Origin: Symbiodinium natans
Taxonomy: Eukaryota > Sar > Dinophyceae > Suessiales > Symbiodiniaceae
Length of the DNA: 64,000 nucleotides
Direction: 5' to 3'
NCBI GenBank assembly: GCA_905221605.1
Contig: CAJNDS010002272.1
Coordinates: 422,501-486,500 of the forward strand
The notes under the pieces were generated by a model. It was given only the letters and a program-made list of their open reading frames with translations. It made no database searches and had not been told where the DNA came from. Shown piece after piece: positions 32,451 to 43,284 of this stretch (positions are counted from its first letter, which is position 1; every line of letters starts with the position of its first letter). The translations under genes and the position numbers were made by a program.

Positions 32451-33997
32451 ATCCAAAGCTGGCTACATGGTCGCCGCCTGCGACAAAGCCAGGACGCAGC
32501 TTTCGGTTTGGGTTTAGGGTTTAGGGTTTAGGATTTAGGGTTTAGGGTTTAGGGTTTAGAGTTCAGGGTTTAGGGTTTAGAGTTTAGGGTTTAGGTTTTA
32601 TTATGGGTTCTTAAGTACCTACCCCCCATAAGCCCCCCTCACTTCAGAACCCTATAAGTTCAGTTGTTCCAGTCTTATTGTCTCAGAGTTCATGCGTCGG
32701 GAGATTTAGAACAATCCATGCTGCTTCACACAGGTACATCTGCAGCGAAGGCGATCAGTCCTCATCCTCATTACATGTTTGGATTTGGGAGTCGTGCGTC
32801 GCAGGGACGATGTGGGGACTGGAGTTGGGAGTTCGAGGCCACCATATCAAATTAGGCCATATAAGGGGGGGAGGAGGGGTCTCAACCTTTAATTCCCTTC
32901 AAAGGCGTGTGACACGATACCTACGATGCCCTACTACTGTTCAGCCGGTCGGCATCAGTGAGCGGGTGGGTTCGAGCTTAGAGGGTTTTGGGGTTTAGGT
33001 TTAGGGTCTAGGGTTTCGGGTTACTCCTCTGAAGCTAGACTTATTCAACGGTTTTCGCTTCGTTGTTCTGTCGAGGCGTTTGCCGACACTTGAAAATCAG
33101 CAAGCACATCTCTCGGGGTTTGCGGTTCAGTTCCTCGGAGATCATAGTCCCCATTGAGGGTGTATGGGTTCAGGAATGCAACTGAACTCACCAGGATCCT
33201 GAACCCTAAGCCGAAAACGTCCTAAATCCTTAATCTCTGGACCCCTAACCCCTAAACCCCCCCTAGACCCCTAAACCCCTTAAAGCCCCAGAACCCTTAA
33301 CCCCCTAAAGCCCTAAACCCCGAAACCCTAAAATCCCGAAATCCCCAAACCCCAAGTCAGGAGGGGCGCCCTCGATGAGAAGGGCTTTGGCACGGTGGAT
33401 CCCTGGAAGGAGTCTGAAGGGCGCGGAAGCATTCTTTCATGGATAGGGTTTAGGGTTTAGGGTTTAGGGTTTAGGGTTTAGGGGTTTAGGGTTTAGGGTT
33501 TAGGGTTTAGGGTTTCGGGTTTAGGGTTTCGGGTTTCGGCTTTCGGGTTTCGGGTTTCGGGTTTGGGATGCTGACAGTGTAGGGAGCCATTTGAGATTGA
33601 CTTTTTCGAAGGGGGGGGGGGTTGAGGAAGCTCTTTGGGAGTTTGCCATACATGGAAGGTCCCCAACCAGAAACCTGGCAGTTGTTTTGCGCCGAGGCTG
33701 GGGTTGAGGGTTCAGGGTTTGGGGTTGAGGGTTGAGGGTTTGGGGTTTAGGGTTTAGGGTTCAGGGTTTGGGGTGTATCTAGGGTTTAGGGTTTAGGGTC
33801 TAGGGTTTAGGGTTTAGGGTTTAGGGTTTAGGGCTAGGGTTTAGGGTTGGGGCAGGTTCTGGGCGCCATATGGACGGCCACCACCACCACCACCACTTCG
33901 ACTCCAGGACCACCTCCTCTCCATCGCCCGGCCGCGAATCCGTCCCATCGACTTGGCCCCTGCCTTAGCCCCCTCAGTCCGAAGCGCGAAGCCCTAA
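32451..33997 (+). CDS. Multi-exon gene 3' part, proline-rich end
   Basis: Exons 32451-32505 (SKAGYMVAACDKARTQLS) and 32710-32733 (NNPCCFTQ, donor CAG|GTACAT) chain; 33101-33159 (KHISRGLRFSSSEIIVPIE), 33357-33447 (RRGALDEKGFGTVDPWKES...) and 33856-33997 (FWAPYGRPPPPPPLRLQ, DHLLSIARPRIRPIDLAPAL) chain in phase. Intron 33448-33855 starts GTTTAGGG and is largely telomeric. The stop is the TAA of a CCCTAAA unit (33995-33997). An alternative 32734-32998 open frame (YICSEGDQSSSSLHVWIW...) reads past the GTACAT donor. No family recognised. Confidence 0.57.
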
Positions 33998-34003
33998 ACC
34001 CGA

Positions 34004-34079
34004 AACCCTAAACCCTAAACCCTAAACCCTAAACCCTAAACCCTAAACCCTAAACCCTAAACCCTAAACCCTAAACCCA
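34004..34079 (-). repeat. Interstitial telomeric array (CCCTAAA)n
   Basis: Eleven units following the gene stop at 33997; the first unit supplies that stop. Confidence 0.92.
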
Positions 34080-34291
34080 ATCCCTGCATCCCCTCGAAAC
34101 CTGAAAAGTTCGGATTTGTTGGGGGGGGGGGGGGGGGGTCGAGCTCGAAGGCTCCTCCCCTGAAGGTCCCAAACTCGTCCTAGATCTCGGGGCTTTGAGG
34201 TTCTGCCCCTGGAGTTTCAAAAGGGCCTCCATACGAACTTAAGGCAGGGTTGGGTTTCTAGAATTGGGAGTCAGTGTTTTCGGGTTTACAG

Positions 34292-34540
34292 GCTTCAGGA
34301 GTTCGTTTTGGGTTGCTTCAGGAGTACCACGCCCGAACGTCAGCAAGAACTCCCGAAGCCCTGAACGCTCAAAGCCCCCAAACTTCCACCCGTAAACCTA
34401 CGACCCCCTGGACTCTAAGCCCTAAAACCCCTCAGGGCCCGAAAAAGCCCGAGAAATCCTTAGGCTCGAAGAAGACCCGACAGACCCTGGGCCAGGTGCC
34501 GGAGTCCGAGTGGCTCCAGCGCTTTCCGGAACCCTTGGAG
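34292..34540 (+). CDS. Two exons of uncertain linkage
   Basis: 34292-34364 (acceptor GTTTACAG) reads LQEFVLGCFRSTTPERQQ, ELPKP, TGA. 34436-34540 (acceptor CCCTCAG) reads GPKKPEKSLGSKKTRQ, TLGQVPESEWLQRFPEPLE to GAG|GCACAT, a GC donor; without that splice the frame continues to TAG at 34603. The second is lysine-rich and then acidic. Confidence 0.45.
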
Positions 34541-34799
34541 GCACATGGGACGGCAGAAGCATGTGATAATAGACTCTTTACATGCATGCGTATAAACAGA
34601 TAGATACATAAACAAACATAATTATAAGTACAATAATATATATAATAATTTATATATATGTATATATAAGTACGTACAACCACAAGAGACAATTAATGAA
34701 TGTGCCCTATAAGAATTCTGAGATTTCCTAAACCACCCTTCGCCCTCGCACCCCGCACGATCAGAAGCACCCCACCGACCCCCCTCCCCCCCCCGGCTG

Positions 34800-34859
34800 A
34801 TGCGCCAGAGCATGTTCAGGGTTGACGTGAAGCTGCTACGTGTTCGTGATGGTGCCGGG
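34800..34859 (+). CDS. Candidate exon
   Basis: ATG 34800, MRQSMFRVDVKLLRVRDGAG, donor GGG|GTTTGG. The open frame runs further into C and T runs and a MITE, which I take as intron. Confidence 0.38.
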
Positions 34860-35123
34860 GTTTGGCTGCTAAAAGGCTTTCGGGGGTCCAAGGTTTCAGG
34901 CTTCCATACCCTCAGGCTTCAGTTTTTTGTTGGGGGCTTCTTTCTTTGCATCTCAGAGTTGACCGGCCGCCTCTCATGTTTGTTTTTTTTTGTGGACCCT
35001 GCCCCCCCCCCCCCCCCCCCCAAGATTTCCCTGCAGGCTCGAATGTAGGTCCTTGTGGTTCAAAGTGGCAGGCGACCAGTAAAAGGGAGCATGTTCCAGC
35101 TTTTTGGTAAGCCCCGCGTACAC

Positions 35124-35261
35124 ATGGGGGTTTACGAAGATAGGGGACCCCTAACATAATCTCCCAAATTGTAGGATCCCCTGATAAAAGGACCCCAAGA
35201 AGGCTAAAACCTAAACCCTAAACCCTAAACCCCCGTTTTTCGTAAACCCCCACATGAGTAC
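35124..35261 (+). mobile_element. MITE family A copy carrying telomeric repeat
   Basis: Left arm GGGGGTTTACGAAGATAGGG, right arm TTTTTCGTAAACCCCCACAT. Three CCCTAAA units sit next to the right arm, inside the element. Confidence 0.72.
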
Positions 35262-35274
35262 TCGATCGCCGCAG

Positions 35275-35736
35275 TTCACAATCGATGTCCCTGCCGATCC
35301 AAGAGTCGCGGCCGGCTCCTGAGAAACACCGAAGCATTCCCAAGACCGCGCAGACTGCAACACCTGCCTCAATAATGTGATGGGTTTAGGGTTTAGGGTT
35401 TAGGGTTTAGGGTTTAGGGTTTAGGGTTTAGGGTTTAGGGTTTAGGGTTTAGGGTTTAGGGTTTAGGGTTTAGGGTTTAGGGTTTAGGGTTTAGGGTTTA
35501 GGGGTTAGGGTTTAGGGTTTAGGGTTTAGGGTTTAGGGTTTAGGGTTTAGGGTTTAGGGTTTAGGGTTTAGGGTTTAGGGTTTAGGGTTTAGGGTTTAGG
35601 GACCCCTAAACCCCTAAACCACCCAAGCCCCGCAAACCCCTCAAAAAAACCCTTAAACCCCTGAGCCCCTGAGCCTTTCCTCAATTCTAGAGTCGCTCTC
35701 AACATCCCTATAAGCCTAAGCTGTGGACCTGAGAAG
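35275..35736 (+). CDS. Two-exon chain, unknown protein
   Basis: Exon 35275-35376 (acceptor ATCGCCGCAG, 13 bp after a MITE A copy) reads SQSMSLPIQESRPAPEKH, RSIPKTAQTATPAS, ending two bases into a codon at AAT|GTGATG. Exon 35721-35736 (acceptor CCTAAG) completes it: CGPEK, donor AAG|GTAACT. The intron between is about two-thirds telomeric. Without the splice the first exon would stop at TGA 35378-35380. Disordered. Confidence 0.5.
35382..35600 (+). repeat. Longest interstitial telomeric array (TTTAGGG)31
   Basis: About 219 nt with a single TTTAGGGG slip. It begins two bases after GTGAT and lies in an intron of the surrounding gene. Confidence 0.96.
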
Positions 35737-36420
35737 GTAACTTCCACAAAGCCCCTGTGCAACCTACAAAGGCCCCCCCTCCCCCCCCCCGTCCCCCCTT
35801 TAGGGTTTAGGGTTTAGGGTTTAGGGTTTAGGGTTCAGGGTTTAGGGTTTAGGGTTTAGGGTTTAGGGTTTAGGGTTCAGGGTTCAGGGTTTAGGGTTTC
35901 GGGTTTAGGCTTAATGTACCAAAAAAACCATCAAAATCTACAAGCCACGAGCCCTACAACAACCCCTTCAACGTCCACAGACAAAAGCCCCAGGAACCTT
36001 AAGACAAACCCGAGGCCCTTGGGGGTGGAGGGCGTAGTTGGAGTTAGGGGCTTTCTTGGGGTTAAGGGTTTTTGAGGGGGTGGAGGGTGTGGTAGGATTT
36101 AGGGGTTGTCTTGAGGTTTGGTGCTTTGTGAGGTCGCGGGGTGTACTAGGGTTCAGGGAAGTGGTAGCCTTATTGTTGTGTTTAAGGGTTCCCTTATCTG
36201 CCCCTTTGAGAAGCACTGGAAACCCTTCTCATTCATACGTGGCCCTAAACCCTGAACTTAAACCCTAAACCCTAAACCCTGAGAGTATGGTAATCGGAGG
36301 ATGAAGCTTTTGGGTCTCTCACCGAAAGCACGTCCAGCAGCACCCTAGACCCTAAACCCTAAACCTGAAACCCTAAACCCTAAACTCTAAACCCCAAACC
36401 CTAAACCCTAAACAGCACAG

Positions 36421-36516
36421 GTCACCCGAATCCGCATCTCACTTCTGCTGAGCCACTCCGTGGCAGTGGTCAAGCAGAAGCTCTCTGCCATAGGCCCACC
36501 GATGTCCCCGCTTTAG
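36421..36516 (+). CDS. Terminal exon with telomere-derived stop
   Basis: Acceptor ACAGCACAG, then VTRIRISLLLSHSVAVVKQK and LSAIGPPMSPL, TAG 36514-36516 contained in CTTTAGGG. The alternation of hydrophobics and VKQKL resembles a ubiquitin-like fold edge, but I do not claim the family. Confidence 0.5.
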   Translation, partial: VTRIRISLLLSHSVAVVKQKLSAIGPPMSPL

Positions 36517-36689
36517 GGTTTGGGGTTTAGGGTTTAGGGTTTAGGGTTTAGGGTTTAGGGTTGCGCGGCGCACCGAAGGAGGATTGCATCAGGGGGCACG
36601 CGGGGTTGTTCAAAGATTTGTTTCCTTTTGGAGGTCATTATGTGATGGTGAAAAATGGAAGCTAACAGCCATGTAAAATGGATTACCGG

Positions 36690-36840
36690 GCCGGGGCTGA
36701 TCCTTCTACCCTATCTCCGAAACCCTAGAGTGGGGTCACAAACTTGGGGTTATGATTCCGGAATATCAGGGGTAGGTTCCCTGATAAGCCCCTCTAAACA
36801 AACAAGGGGCGCCCTTTGTAATCTTAGGCCGCAGGGCAAC
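36690..36840 (+). mobile_element. MITE family B-like copy
   Basis: GTAGGTTCCCTGATAAGCCC ... ACAAGGGGCGCCCTTTGTAA ... AGGCCGCAGGGCAACG, same order of motifs as the copy at 22960. Confidence 0.45.
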
Positions 36841-37032
36841 GCAGCTAGGAAAGCTAGCTACCATCGACTCCCACACAAACACCAAGAGCCGCTGACTCCA
36901 CTCCCCAAAACCAGAAACCCCGAAAGGGTTTAGGGTGTCGTGTCTTTTCTTGGTAGGGTTCAGGGCTACATCCCCACAAACCTGGAAAACAGAGCAGGAT
37001 GGACCACGATTTTACCTTTTGTAATCCTGCAG

Positions 37033-37352
37033 GCTTCTCTACTTGGAACCTGCGTCCTGTGCGTTTGTGTTGGTCCTCCCGCCCAAAAATGGCTTAGGTG
37101 GGTGTAGGGTCCGGTCCAGGGTTTCAAACCTCATTGGATTAGGGTTTAGGGTTTAGGGTTCAGGGTTAAGGGTTTAGGGTTCAGGGTGTTTAGTTTTTGG
37201 TTTTTCGGGTTTCGGGTACAAACCCTTCAGCACGAAGAACACAAAGCCCCTACGAACCCCAAAGCCTAGCCCACCCAACCCTTAGTGTCCTTGCAGGCAT
37301 TCACATTCCCATTGCGAAGATGCGTCTGCATGAGGCCATTGAGAGTGCCATA
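37033..37352 (+). CDS. Two exons, unknown protein
   Basis: 37033-37097 (acceptor AATCCTGCAG): ASLLGTCVLCVCVGPPAQKW, donor TTAG|GTGGGT. 37297-37352 (acceptor GTCCTTGCAG): IHIPIAKMRLHEAIESAI, donor ATA|GTCGTG. Strong splice sites but phases differ, so they need not be consecutive. The intron has TTTAGGG repeat. Confidence 0.45.
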
Positions 37353-37636
37353 GTCGTGCTACCCCCTAATCTCTTACATAGTTGCTTAAGAACACAACCC
37401 CCCCCCCCAAAAAAAAAAAAAAAAAAGAAAATCAAAAACAAAAAACAATAAAACACAGATTCTGCTTACAAGGGTAATATAGCGATTATTTTGAGGGGTG
37501 TTCGGTGTTTGGGCAAAGAGTAGTCATTCCCTGAACTTCTAAACCCTTAAACTCTTAAACCCTCGAACTCCTGAACGCTCAAAACTCCGAAGCCCCTACA
37601 CTCCTGAACCCCTAAACCCTAAACCCTAAACCCTAA

Positions 37637-38162
37637 ATGCCCTACGCCCGTCTGCTGCACCGCTGCATCTTTGATGATCTGGGGGGGGCACGCGGCTTTA
37701 GAATCTCAGATCTTTTGTTCCGGGTTTCCGGCTTTGGGGGGCAACTTGTGTAGAACTATAAGGTTCTTTCGACTTCAGGGTTTAGTTAGGGCTCAGGGCT
37801 TTAGGGCTTTTAGGATTTTTAGGGTTTTAGGGCTTTAGGGTCTTTGGGTTTTAGGGTTTATAGGGATTAGGGGTTCAGGGTCGGGGTTCCCCCGCCCCCC
37901 CTTGCAATCAGGCACGCGTCGGCTTTCTCATCGACGAGAGGACTGACAGTGAGCTAAGTACTGGCTCTGGTAAGACAACGGCTTTGGGGCTCAACTTGTT
38001 TCGTTTAGGTTTCAGGTGAGTTTAGCTGCTAGCAAAGCATGAAATCCCACCAAAAACCCCAAACCTGACCTAAGCCATCGTTGGGTGAAATCCTAGGTTT
38101 CGGAAGCAACCGAGGATGTCTTGGGAAATTCGTTTGAGGGCGTTGTGGCACTCTGTGGCTGA
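37637..38162 (+). CDS. Small three-exon gene whose ATG abuts a telomeric array
   Basis: ATG 37637 is formed at the edge of a CCCTAAA array (CCCTAA-ATG). Exon 37637-37723 reads MPYARLLHRCIFDDLGGARG, FRISDLLFR; 37912-37948 (acceptor GCAATCAG) ARVGFLIDERTD, donor A|GTGAGC; 38107-38162 (acceptor CGGAAG) TEDVLGNSFEGVVALCG, TGA. Phases match; about 59 aa. Alternatively a donor at 38131 (TC|GTTTGAGG) joins in phase to 38296-38416 (AFYKATVAAHSPPKGLETSE, GPLRTTTSPGEAFSDLLC, TGA). No family recognised. Confidence 0.58.
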
Positions 38163-38449
38163 GGGTTTAGAGTTAAGGGTTTGGGTCTTCGGTTTGAGGC
38201 TTTAGGAAGCAAACTAACTAAACTAAGCCCTAAACCTCAAACCTAGGCCGTAGGACCAATAAGCCCTAAACCTTAAACCCAGAACCCTTGGCAAGCGCCT
38301 TCTACAAGGCGACGGTGGCAGCCCACAGCCCCCCTAAGGGCCTTGAAACTTCAGAAGGACCCTTGCGTACTACAACCTCGCCGGGGGAAGCCTTCAGCGA
38401 CCTGCTTTGCACTTGACGCCTGAAGTCCGAAGCCCGACGTAAGATATGG

Positions 38450-38553
38450 GGGTTATGAAAATAGGGTTCTTCTCTTGCGGGGTCCCTTTCAAGGGGATTC
38501 TAATCTATTTGGGGTATCGAAGGGGTACCCCTATTTTGGGAAATGCCCACATG
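38450..38553 (+). mobile_element. MITE family A copy
   Basis: ATGGGGGTTATGAAAATAGG ... ACCCCTATTTTGGGAAATGC. Left and right ends match the family. Confidence 0.68.
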
Positions 38554-38755
38554 TTTGGGATTCAGGAGGTTTTTGGGGATGTGGAGAAGTAGGCGGGTTC
38601 TTGGAGGTCCCTTGACGTCAAGTCAGAGGCTAAGGAAGCATGTCCGCCTAAGCCCCAGAAAGCCCTAAAGTCTCCAAGCCCTACACCCCAACCCCCCAAA
38701 GCCCTAAGCCCTACACCCCTAAACCCCTGAGCCCTAAAGCCCTAAACCCTAAAGC

Positions 38756-38850
38756 CCTATAAACCCTAAAACCCTATAAACCCTATGAACCCTATAAACC
38801 CTATAAACCCTAAAACCCTATAAACCCTAAAAACCCTAAAAACCCTAAAG
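38756..38850 (-). repeat. CCCTATAAA 9/10-mer array
   Basis: Units CCCTATAAA and CCCTAAAA alternate. A two-base expansion of the telomeric heptamer; a second such block lies at 43112-43205. Confidence 0.85.
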
Positions 38851-38866
38851 CCCCTAAATTCCTCAG

Positions 38867-40496
38867 CATGGTGGACCGGAGCATGAGGCTCCTGGAAAAG
38901 CGGCGCGCGGGTCGTCGATACGCCTCCAACTCCCGCGGTGAGGCTGTAGGGCTCCGTGGGGCGTACGTAAGGTTTTTTGAGGGTTTTAGGTCTTTTCAAG
39001 GGTTTCTTCGTTTTTTTTTTTTGTGGGGGAGGTTTTCGGGGGTTTGGGTTTTTTTGGGTTTAGGTTGTTTAGGGTTCAGAGCGTTTGGGGGCTTCGGGGT
39101 TTAGAGCTTTGGGGCTTTGGGGCTTTGGGGCTTGGACGAGGTCCGGACCCCAGACCCCTAACCCTAAGCCCTTTAAGCCGCTCCTATACCGGGCAAGAGC
39201 TCCCCAATAGTCTTCGGTCATCCTGATGCTCAACGTGGGGACGGGGGGGGAGGGGGTTAGGGGTTGGGGGTTCTTCTAAACAAGGGTTTTGTGGTTTAGG
39301 GTTTTGGTTTTGGGTATTAGGGGTCGAGCTTTCGGGCTTAGGATTTGAGGGTTGGAGCTTAAGGCGGGGTCTTTGGGACTTCTGAATGAGAGAGAAAGAT
39401 GTGAACAAAGCCATTTCCCTCCATATTTACAACCCCGGGTGGCACCTTGACTTTCGCAATGCAGTAGCCCTAAACCCTAAACCCTAAACCCTAAACCCTA
39501 AACCCTAAACCCTAAGCCCTAAGCCCTAAACCCTAAACTCTAAACTGGTAGGCCCCAAACAGATTCAGATTCTGTTGTAGCTCTGACTTTACGGACTTTG
39601 GGGTTCAGGGCTTAAGGGAGGGAATTGGTGTTTGATGTCATAAACCCACTAATCACCGCGCCCTGAAACCTGAAGGCCCTAAAGTCCCTAACGGCCCCAA
39701 ACCCTTAACCCTAAAGCTCTGAAGCCTAAACCCTAAACCCTAAACCCTAAACCCGAAACCCTAAAACCCTGCTTTGCTGGCAAGGCATCCGACCCAATCT
39801 TGTCCCTGCGGCGCTGATAGCACTCCTGGGGCTGCGACTACCAGGAGTGGTTGGATTTAGGGTTTAGGGTTTAGGGTTTAGGGTGTAGGGTTCAGAGTTT
39901 AGGGTTTAGGGTTTAGGGTTCAAGGTCTGGTTTCAGGGTTCTAGGGTTTTTGGGGTTTAGGGGTGAAAGAAGGTCAAACAGATCAAGATTGCTACCTGGG
40001 CTAGCAACATGCTGTTTCTGCACTCGGTTTCATGTTTTTGTTTGTTTTTTCTGGACTGGGCGTTTCGAGTTTGTGGTATCATTTTGGACACAGGTCCCAG
40101 TAGAGTGTGATTCAGACGTATCGAGTCGGACGTGCTCTGCGAGTGTACTGGTGCTCCCTGAGAGGTAGCAGGGACAACTAACCACGACTATCCCTGCGCA
40201 AAGTAGCCTTAGCTACTTCAAGAGGAGTCGCCGGTACAGCTGTGCTGCCGCATGAACACTGCGGAGCTGAGAAATCATAGCAGTGGACTTGTGGCTTGTT
40301 GGAGGTGCGGCTCTCACACCAAAACCTACACCCTAAACCCGCCCAAGCATGCTTAGTTTTTTTGGGGGAGGTATCTTACAGCCAACCAAGGAAGTTGGAC
40401 AAACCTGTTTTGCCTTGCCTTTTGAAGCCAGGAGGGTGCGTCACGAAGCTGCGATGTCTCAGAAAAGCTCCTGAAAATGGCCTCTGCACGCATTGA
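38867..40496 (+). CDS. Eight-exon chain, unknown protein
   Basis: 38867-38937 (possible start ATG 38868, MVDRSMRLLEKRRAGRRY), 39393-39463 (KDVNKAISLHIYNPGWHL), 39785-39846 (IRPNLVPAALIALLGLRL, hydrophobic), 39982-40026 (IKIATWASNMLFLHS), 40094-40164 (VPVECDSDVSSRTCSASV), 40213-40233 (YFKRSR), 40281-40304 (SGLVACW), 40382-40496 (QPRKLDKPVLPCLLKPGG..., TGA). Phases agree except entry into 39785. The third exon may be a membrane helix. A GC3-rich frame from ATG 40496 (MLTKTLCTKKGLCLAMRI, donor CAG|GTACT) overlaps the stop and could be the true continuation or a new gene. Confidence 0.58.
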
Positions 40497-40837
40497 TGCT
40501 CACGAAGACCCTGTGCACCAAGAAGGGCCTGTGCCTGGCCATGAGGATTTGTATCGGCATTCAGGGTACTAGCTCTCTAGCTGAATACCCGAAAAGCCCA
40601 AGTTTCCCCCAAGGTTGACAATCCTAACCCTGACACCAATAATGATTGAATCTCCACAAGATATCCTTGTCAAAACCGGCGCCCGAAACTCCGAGCCACA
40701 TCCCCCACATCACCGCCCACCAGACCCGCGCCCTAAACCGCCCAAACTGCAAACCCTAAAAACATAAACCTTTCTGCATAGGATTTAGGGTTTAGGGTTT
40801 AGGGTTTAGGGATCTTCCTTGAAACAACAGGTTGCAG

Positions 40838-40913
40838 GTTCGATGGTGGCACTGGGCCCTTCAAGGCAACCGAAATTCGGTGGACGGCAGAGTGACCAGA
40901 GGGCCACTACGGG
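40838..40913 (+). CDS. Exon, unknown protein
   Basis: CAGGTTGCAG acceptor, SMVALGPSRQPKFGGRQ, SDQRATT, donor GG|GTTTCG. Probably belongs with the gene that follows at 41259, though one exon would be missing to fix phase. Confidence 0.45.
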
Positions 40914-41102
40914 GTTTCGTCTAACCCTGAACCCTAAACCCCACTGAACCCTACACCCTTCAGGAGGTTTCTGGCTGTAGAGCCGTGATGACTGGGTTCT
41001 GAATAAGAAGAAGTAGTGTGATGCCTAGTGATATCCTCAACTGGGGAAAGAACACCTCCATAAACCTTATGAAGCAAAACCTAACCCTGAACCAAAAGCT
41101 TG

Positions 41103-41246
41103 TCCCTAAACCCTAAACCCTAAACCCTAAACCCTAAACCCTAAACCCTAAACCCTGTACCCTGAACCCTAAACCCTAAACCCTAAACCCTAAACCCTAA
41201 ACCCTAAACCTAAACCCTAACCCCTAAACCCTAAACCCTAAACCTT
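41103..41246 (-). repeat. Interstitial telomeric array (CCCTAAA)n
   Basis: About twenty units with CCCTGTA and CCCTGAA variants mid-array, upstream of exon 41259. Confidence 0.93.
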
Positions 41247-41258
41247 GCCCCAAATAAG

Positions 41259-42522
41259 GATTCTGGCATGAGTCCTTCAAGGTCCTTTGGGAGAAGCCGT
41301 CTGAATTCGCTGGCCTCTCCATCATCTGGCTGCGCGATCTCTCTCAATCCGGGGCTCTGAGGTACCCCATGGAGGGTTTAGCGTTTAGCATTGAGCATTT
41401 AGCGTTTACACTAGGGTTTAGGGTTTAGGGTTTAGGGTTGAGTTTGGCAGATAGGGTTTGTCGGGTTTGGCGCGGCTTAAGGGTCAGGGTTCAGGGTAGC
41501 TGGAGCAGCAGTAGGGTCTTGGAATGCGCATGCGAATCATACATCTGCAGACCTGTTTTGGAGGGGTTTAGAGTTTAGGGATGGTTTAGGGTTTAGGCTT
41601 TAGGCTTTAGGCTTTAGGCTTTAGGCTTTAGGCTTTAGGCTTTAGGCTTTAGGCTTTAGGCTTTAGGCTTTAGGCTTTAGGCTTTAGGCTTTAGGCTTTA
41701 GGCTTTAGGCTTTAGGGACCCTGAGCTTTCCGGGGACCGCACAGCCGCTAGAATCCACGCCCTTTGGCAAGGATGGCGGGAGGCCATGAGAAGGGACCCT
41801 CAAGGAAGAAGTGGTGAAGACATCTTGAATCATCTCAACACGGTATGGGTTTAGGGTTTAGGGTTTAGGGTTTAGGGTTTAATTCGGGTTCAGGGTTTAG
41901 GGTACAACACTCACTATGCTGTATGGCCTATGTAGGTCCCTGTTTTTATTTCAATCGCACGTCAACTCGAAGCGCCTCTAGCATTAAGAACAGGTTCCAT
42001 AAACCCTGTAGAACTTGGGATGTTCCTCCTTGCACGAACAGTCCTTCATTCTAATCCCTATACGATTAAGGACTGGTAGTATAAGAGGAACACTCCAACC
42101 TTCAGACCTTCATAGAACCCCCCAGTGACGAGACAACGATGGGGCGACTCGGGTTTCGCAAGCGTGCACGCGCGCATGATGGAACTTGTGGAGATGGGGT
42201 CTAGGGTTTAGGGTTCTATAGAACCATGTGGGGGTTTCCGAAACTGGGGGGAGGGGGGGGTACCCTTTTTGGGGGTTCCGCTGATTATGAGTATTTGTGG
42301 TGGAATGCTCGGGGGTACCCCATTTATGGCAAATACCCATAGTTTCACTAGTTGGATGCCAAATGCCTGACCTTAGCCTTGAAATATCGTGTTGTTCTGG
42401 CAGCTCTCTCCCTGCTTCCTACACTGTTACACCCTCATGTGTGCGTGTGTGGTTTTAGGAAGTGCCGGCTGTGGGAATGTCGGCCAACAGTCTGCGGACA
42501 TGTCGCGACGCTGTTTGCTTAG
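41259..42522 (+). CDS. Six-exon gene, probable enzyme or scaffold of unknown type
   Basis: Exons 41259-41361 (FWHESFKVLWEKPSEFAG, LSIIWLRDLSQSGAL), 41515-41565 (VLECACESYICRPVLE), 41716-41842 (DPELSGDRTAARIHALWQGW, REAMRRDPQGRSGEDILN), 41936-41993 (VPVFISIARQLEAPLALRT), 42126-42198 (RQRWGDSGFASVHARMME) and 42459-42522 (KCRLWECRPTVCGHVATL, TAG) chain in phase throughout. Intron 41566-41715 is entirely heptamer repeat, mostly TTTAGGC, and its last TTTAG is the acceptor. Other introns hold TTTAGGG, MITE C and MITE A. The last exon is open in two other frames, so the 3' end is tentative. No family recognised despite good sequence quality. Confidence 0.68.
41603..41713 (+). repeat. TTTAGGC variant heptamer array, about 16 units
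   Basis: Perfect GGCTTTA repeats between TTTAGGG ends. The only place where this variant is homogenised; it forms most of an intron. Confidence 0.95.
42019..42102 (+). mobile_element. MITE family C copy
   Basis: GATGTTCCTCCTTGCACGAA ... TAGTATAAGAGGAACACTCC; inverted ends GATGTTCC/GGAACA. Confidence 0.68.
42226..42337 (+). mobile_element. MITE family A copy
   Basis: ATGTGGGGGTTTCCGAAACT ... GGGGTACCCCATTTATGGCA, intronic. Confidence 0.65.
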
Positions 42523-42620
42523 GCAAGCTAGCCTGGAGCACTTTTCAGGGTTAGCCAAATTTGTTTCCCTTAGCCCTTATCCCTCAACCCTAAACCCTAA
42601 ACCTGGAGTAGACTTTATAG

Positions 42621-42643
42621 AAATTCGAGCTCCTGCTGAGCAG
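42621..42643 (+). CDS. Candidate micro-exon
   Basis: ACTTTATAG acceptor, KFELLLS, donor AG|GTCTAGG. Isolated. Confidence 0.25.
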
Positions 42644-43284
42644 GTCTAGGGCTACAGGGGTCTGCTTGGGTTTATGAGAACCCGCTCCCCTTAGAAGGTA
42701 TGAAGTTTGGGTTTAGGGTTGTTAGGGCTCTTCAGGTGTTTGCGGTGTTTGGGGCTTCTAGGGCTTTTTTCGGGTCTTTAGGGGGATTGGGTTTGGGGTG
42801 TTGTTGTTGCTTGGGGGGCGGCTTCGGGGATGTTGGTTCGACGTTTGAAAAATATTCGAGCTCCTGGACGTTTGGAGGTTTCCCACACAAGTCAGATCTG
42901 AGGTGTTCTCACATGCGACTTAGACCCCTGAACTAAAAAACCGACCCTCCACCCTTCCCAGCAACAGAAGACCCGGCTGCAGGTTGAGATAGGTTTCTGG
43001 GGTCCGGCACCGTGCTCTCTCAGCTGCGACCGAAATCCGGCAGGCTTTCTTCTAGCTTGAGCTGTGGCCTCAGGGCATCTCCAAACCAGCCAGCCGGGTT
43101 CAACCCTCAACCCTATAAACCCTATAAACCCTATAAACCCTATAAACCCCATAAACCCCATAAACCCTATAAACCCTATAAACCCCCTAAACCCTATAAA
43201 CCTCCTAAACCCGAAACCCTAAACCCTAACCCCTACCCTAAACCCTAGGGTTCTGGGTCCTATCTAGGCGATCCTGAGAGTTAG
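42644..43284. other. Interval with repeats, no firm exon
   Basis: Unique sequence, then a CCCTATAAA 9-mer block at 43112-43205. A possible exon at 43022-43041 (LRPKSG, GC donor) is too short to call. Confidence 0.4.

Noticed and set aside
33874-33950. ORF starting MDG plus six His
   Set aside because: A (CAC)n frame; the Pro-rich frame of the same DNA continues the upstream exon in phase.
35382-35600. A true chromosome end or terminal telomere
   Set aside because: Arrays are short, occur over a hundred times in both orientations, and have unique coding sequence on both sides.
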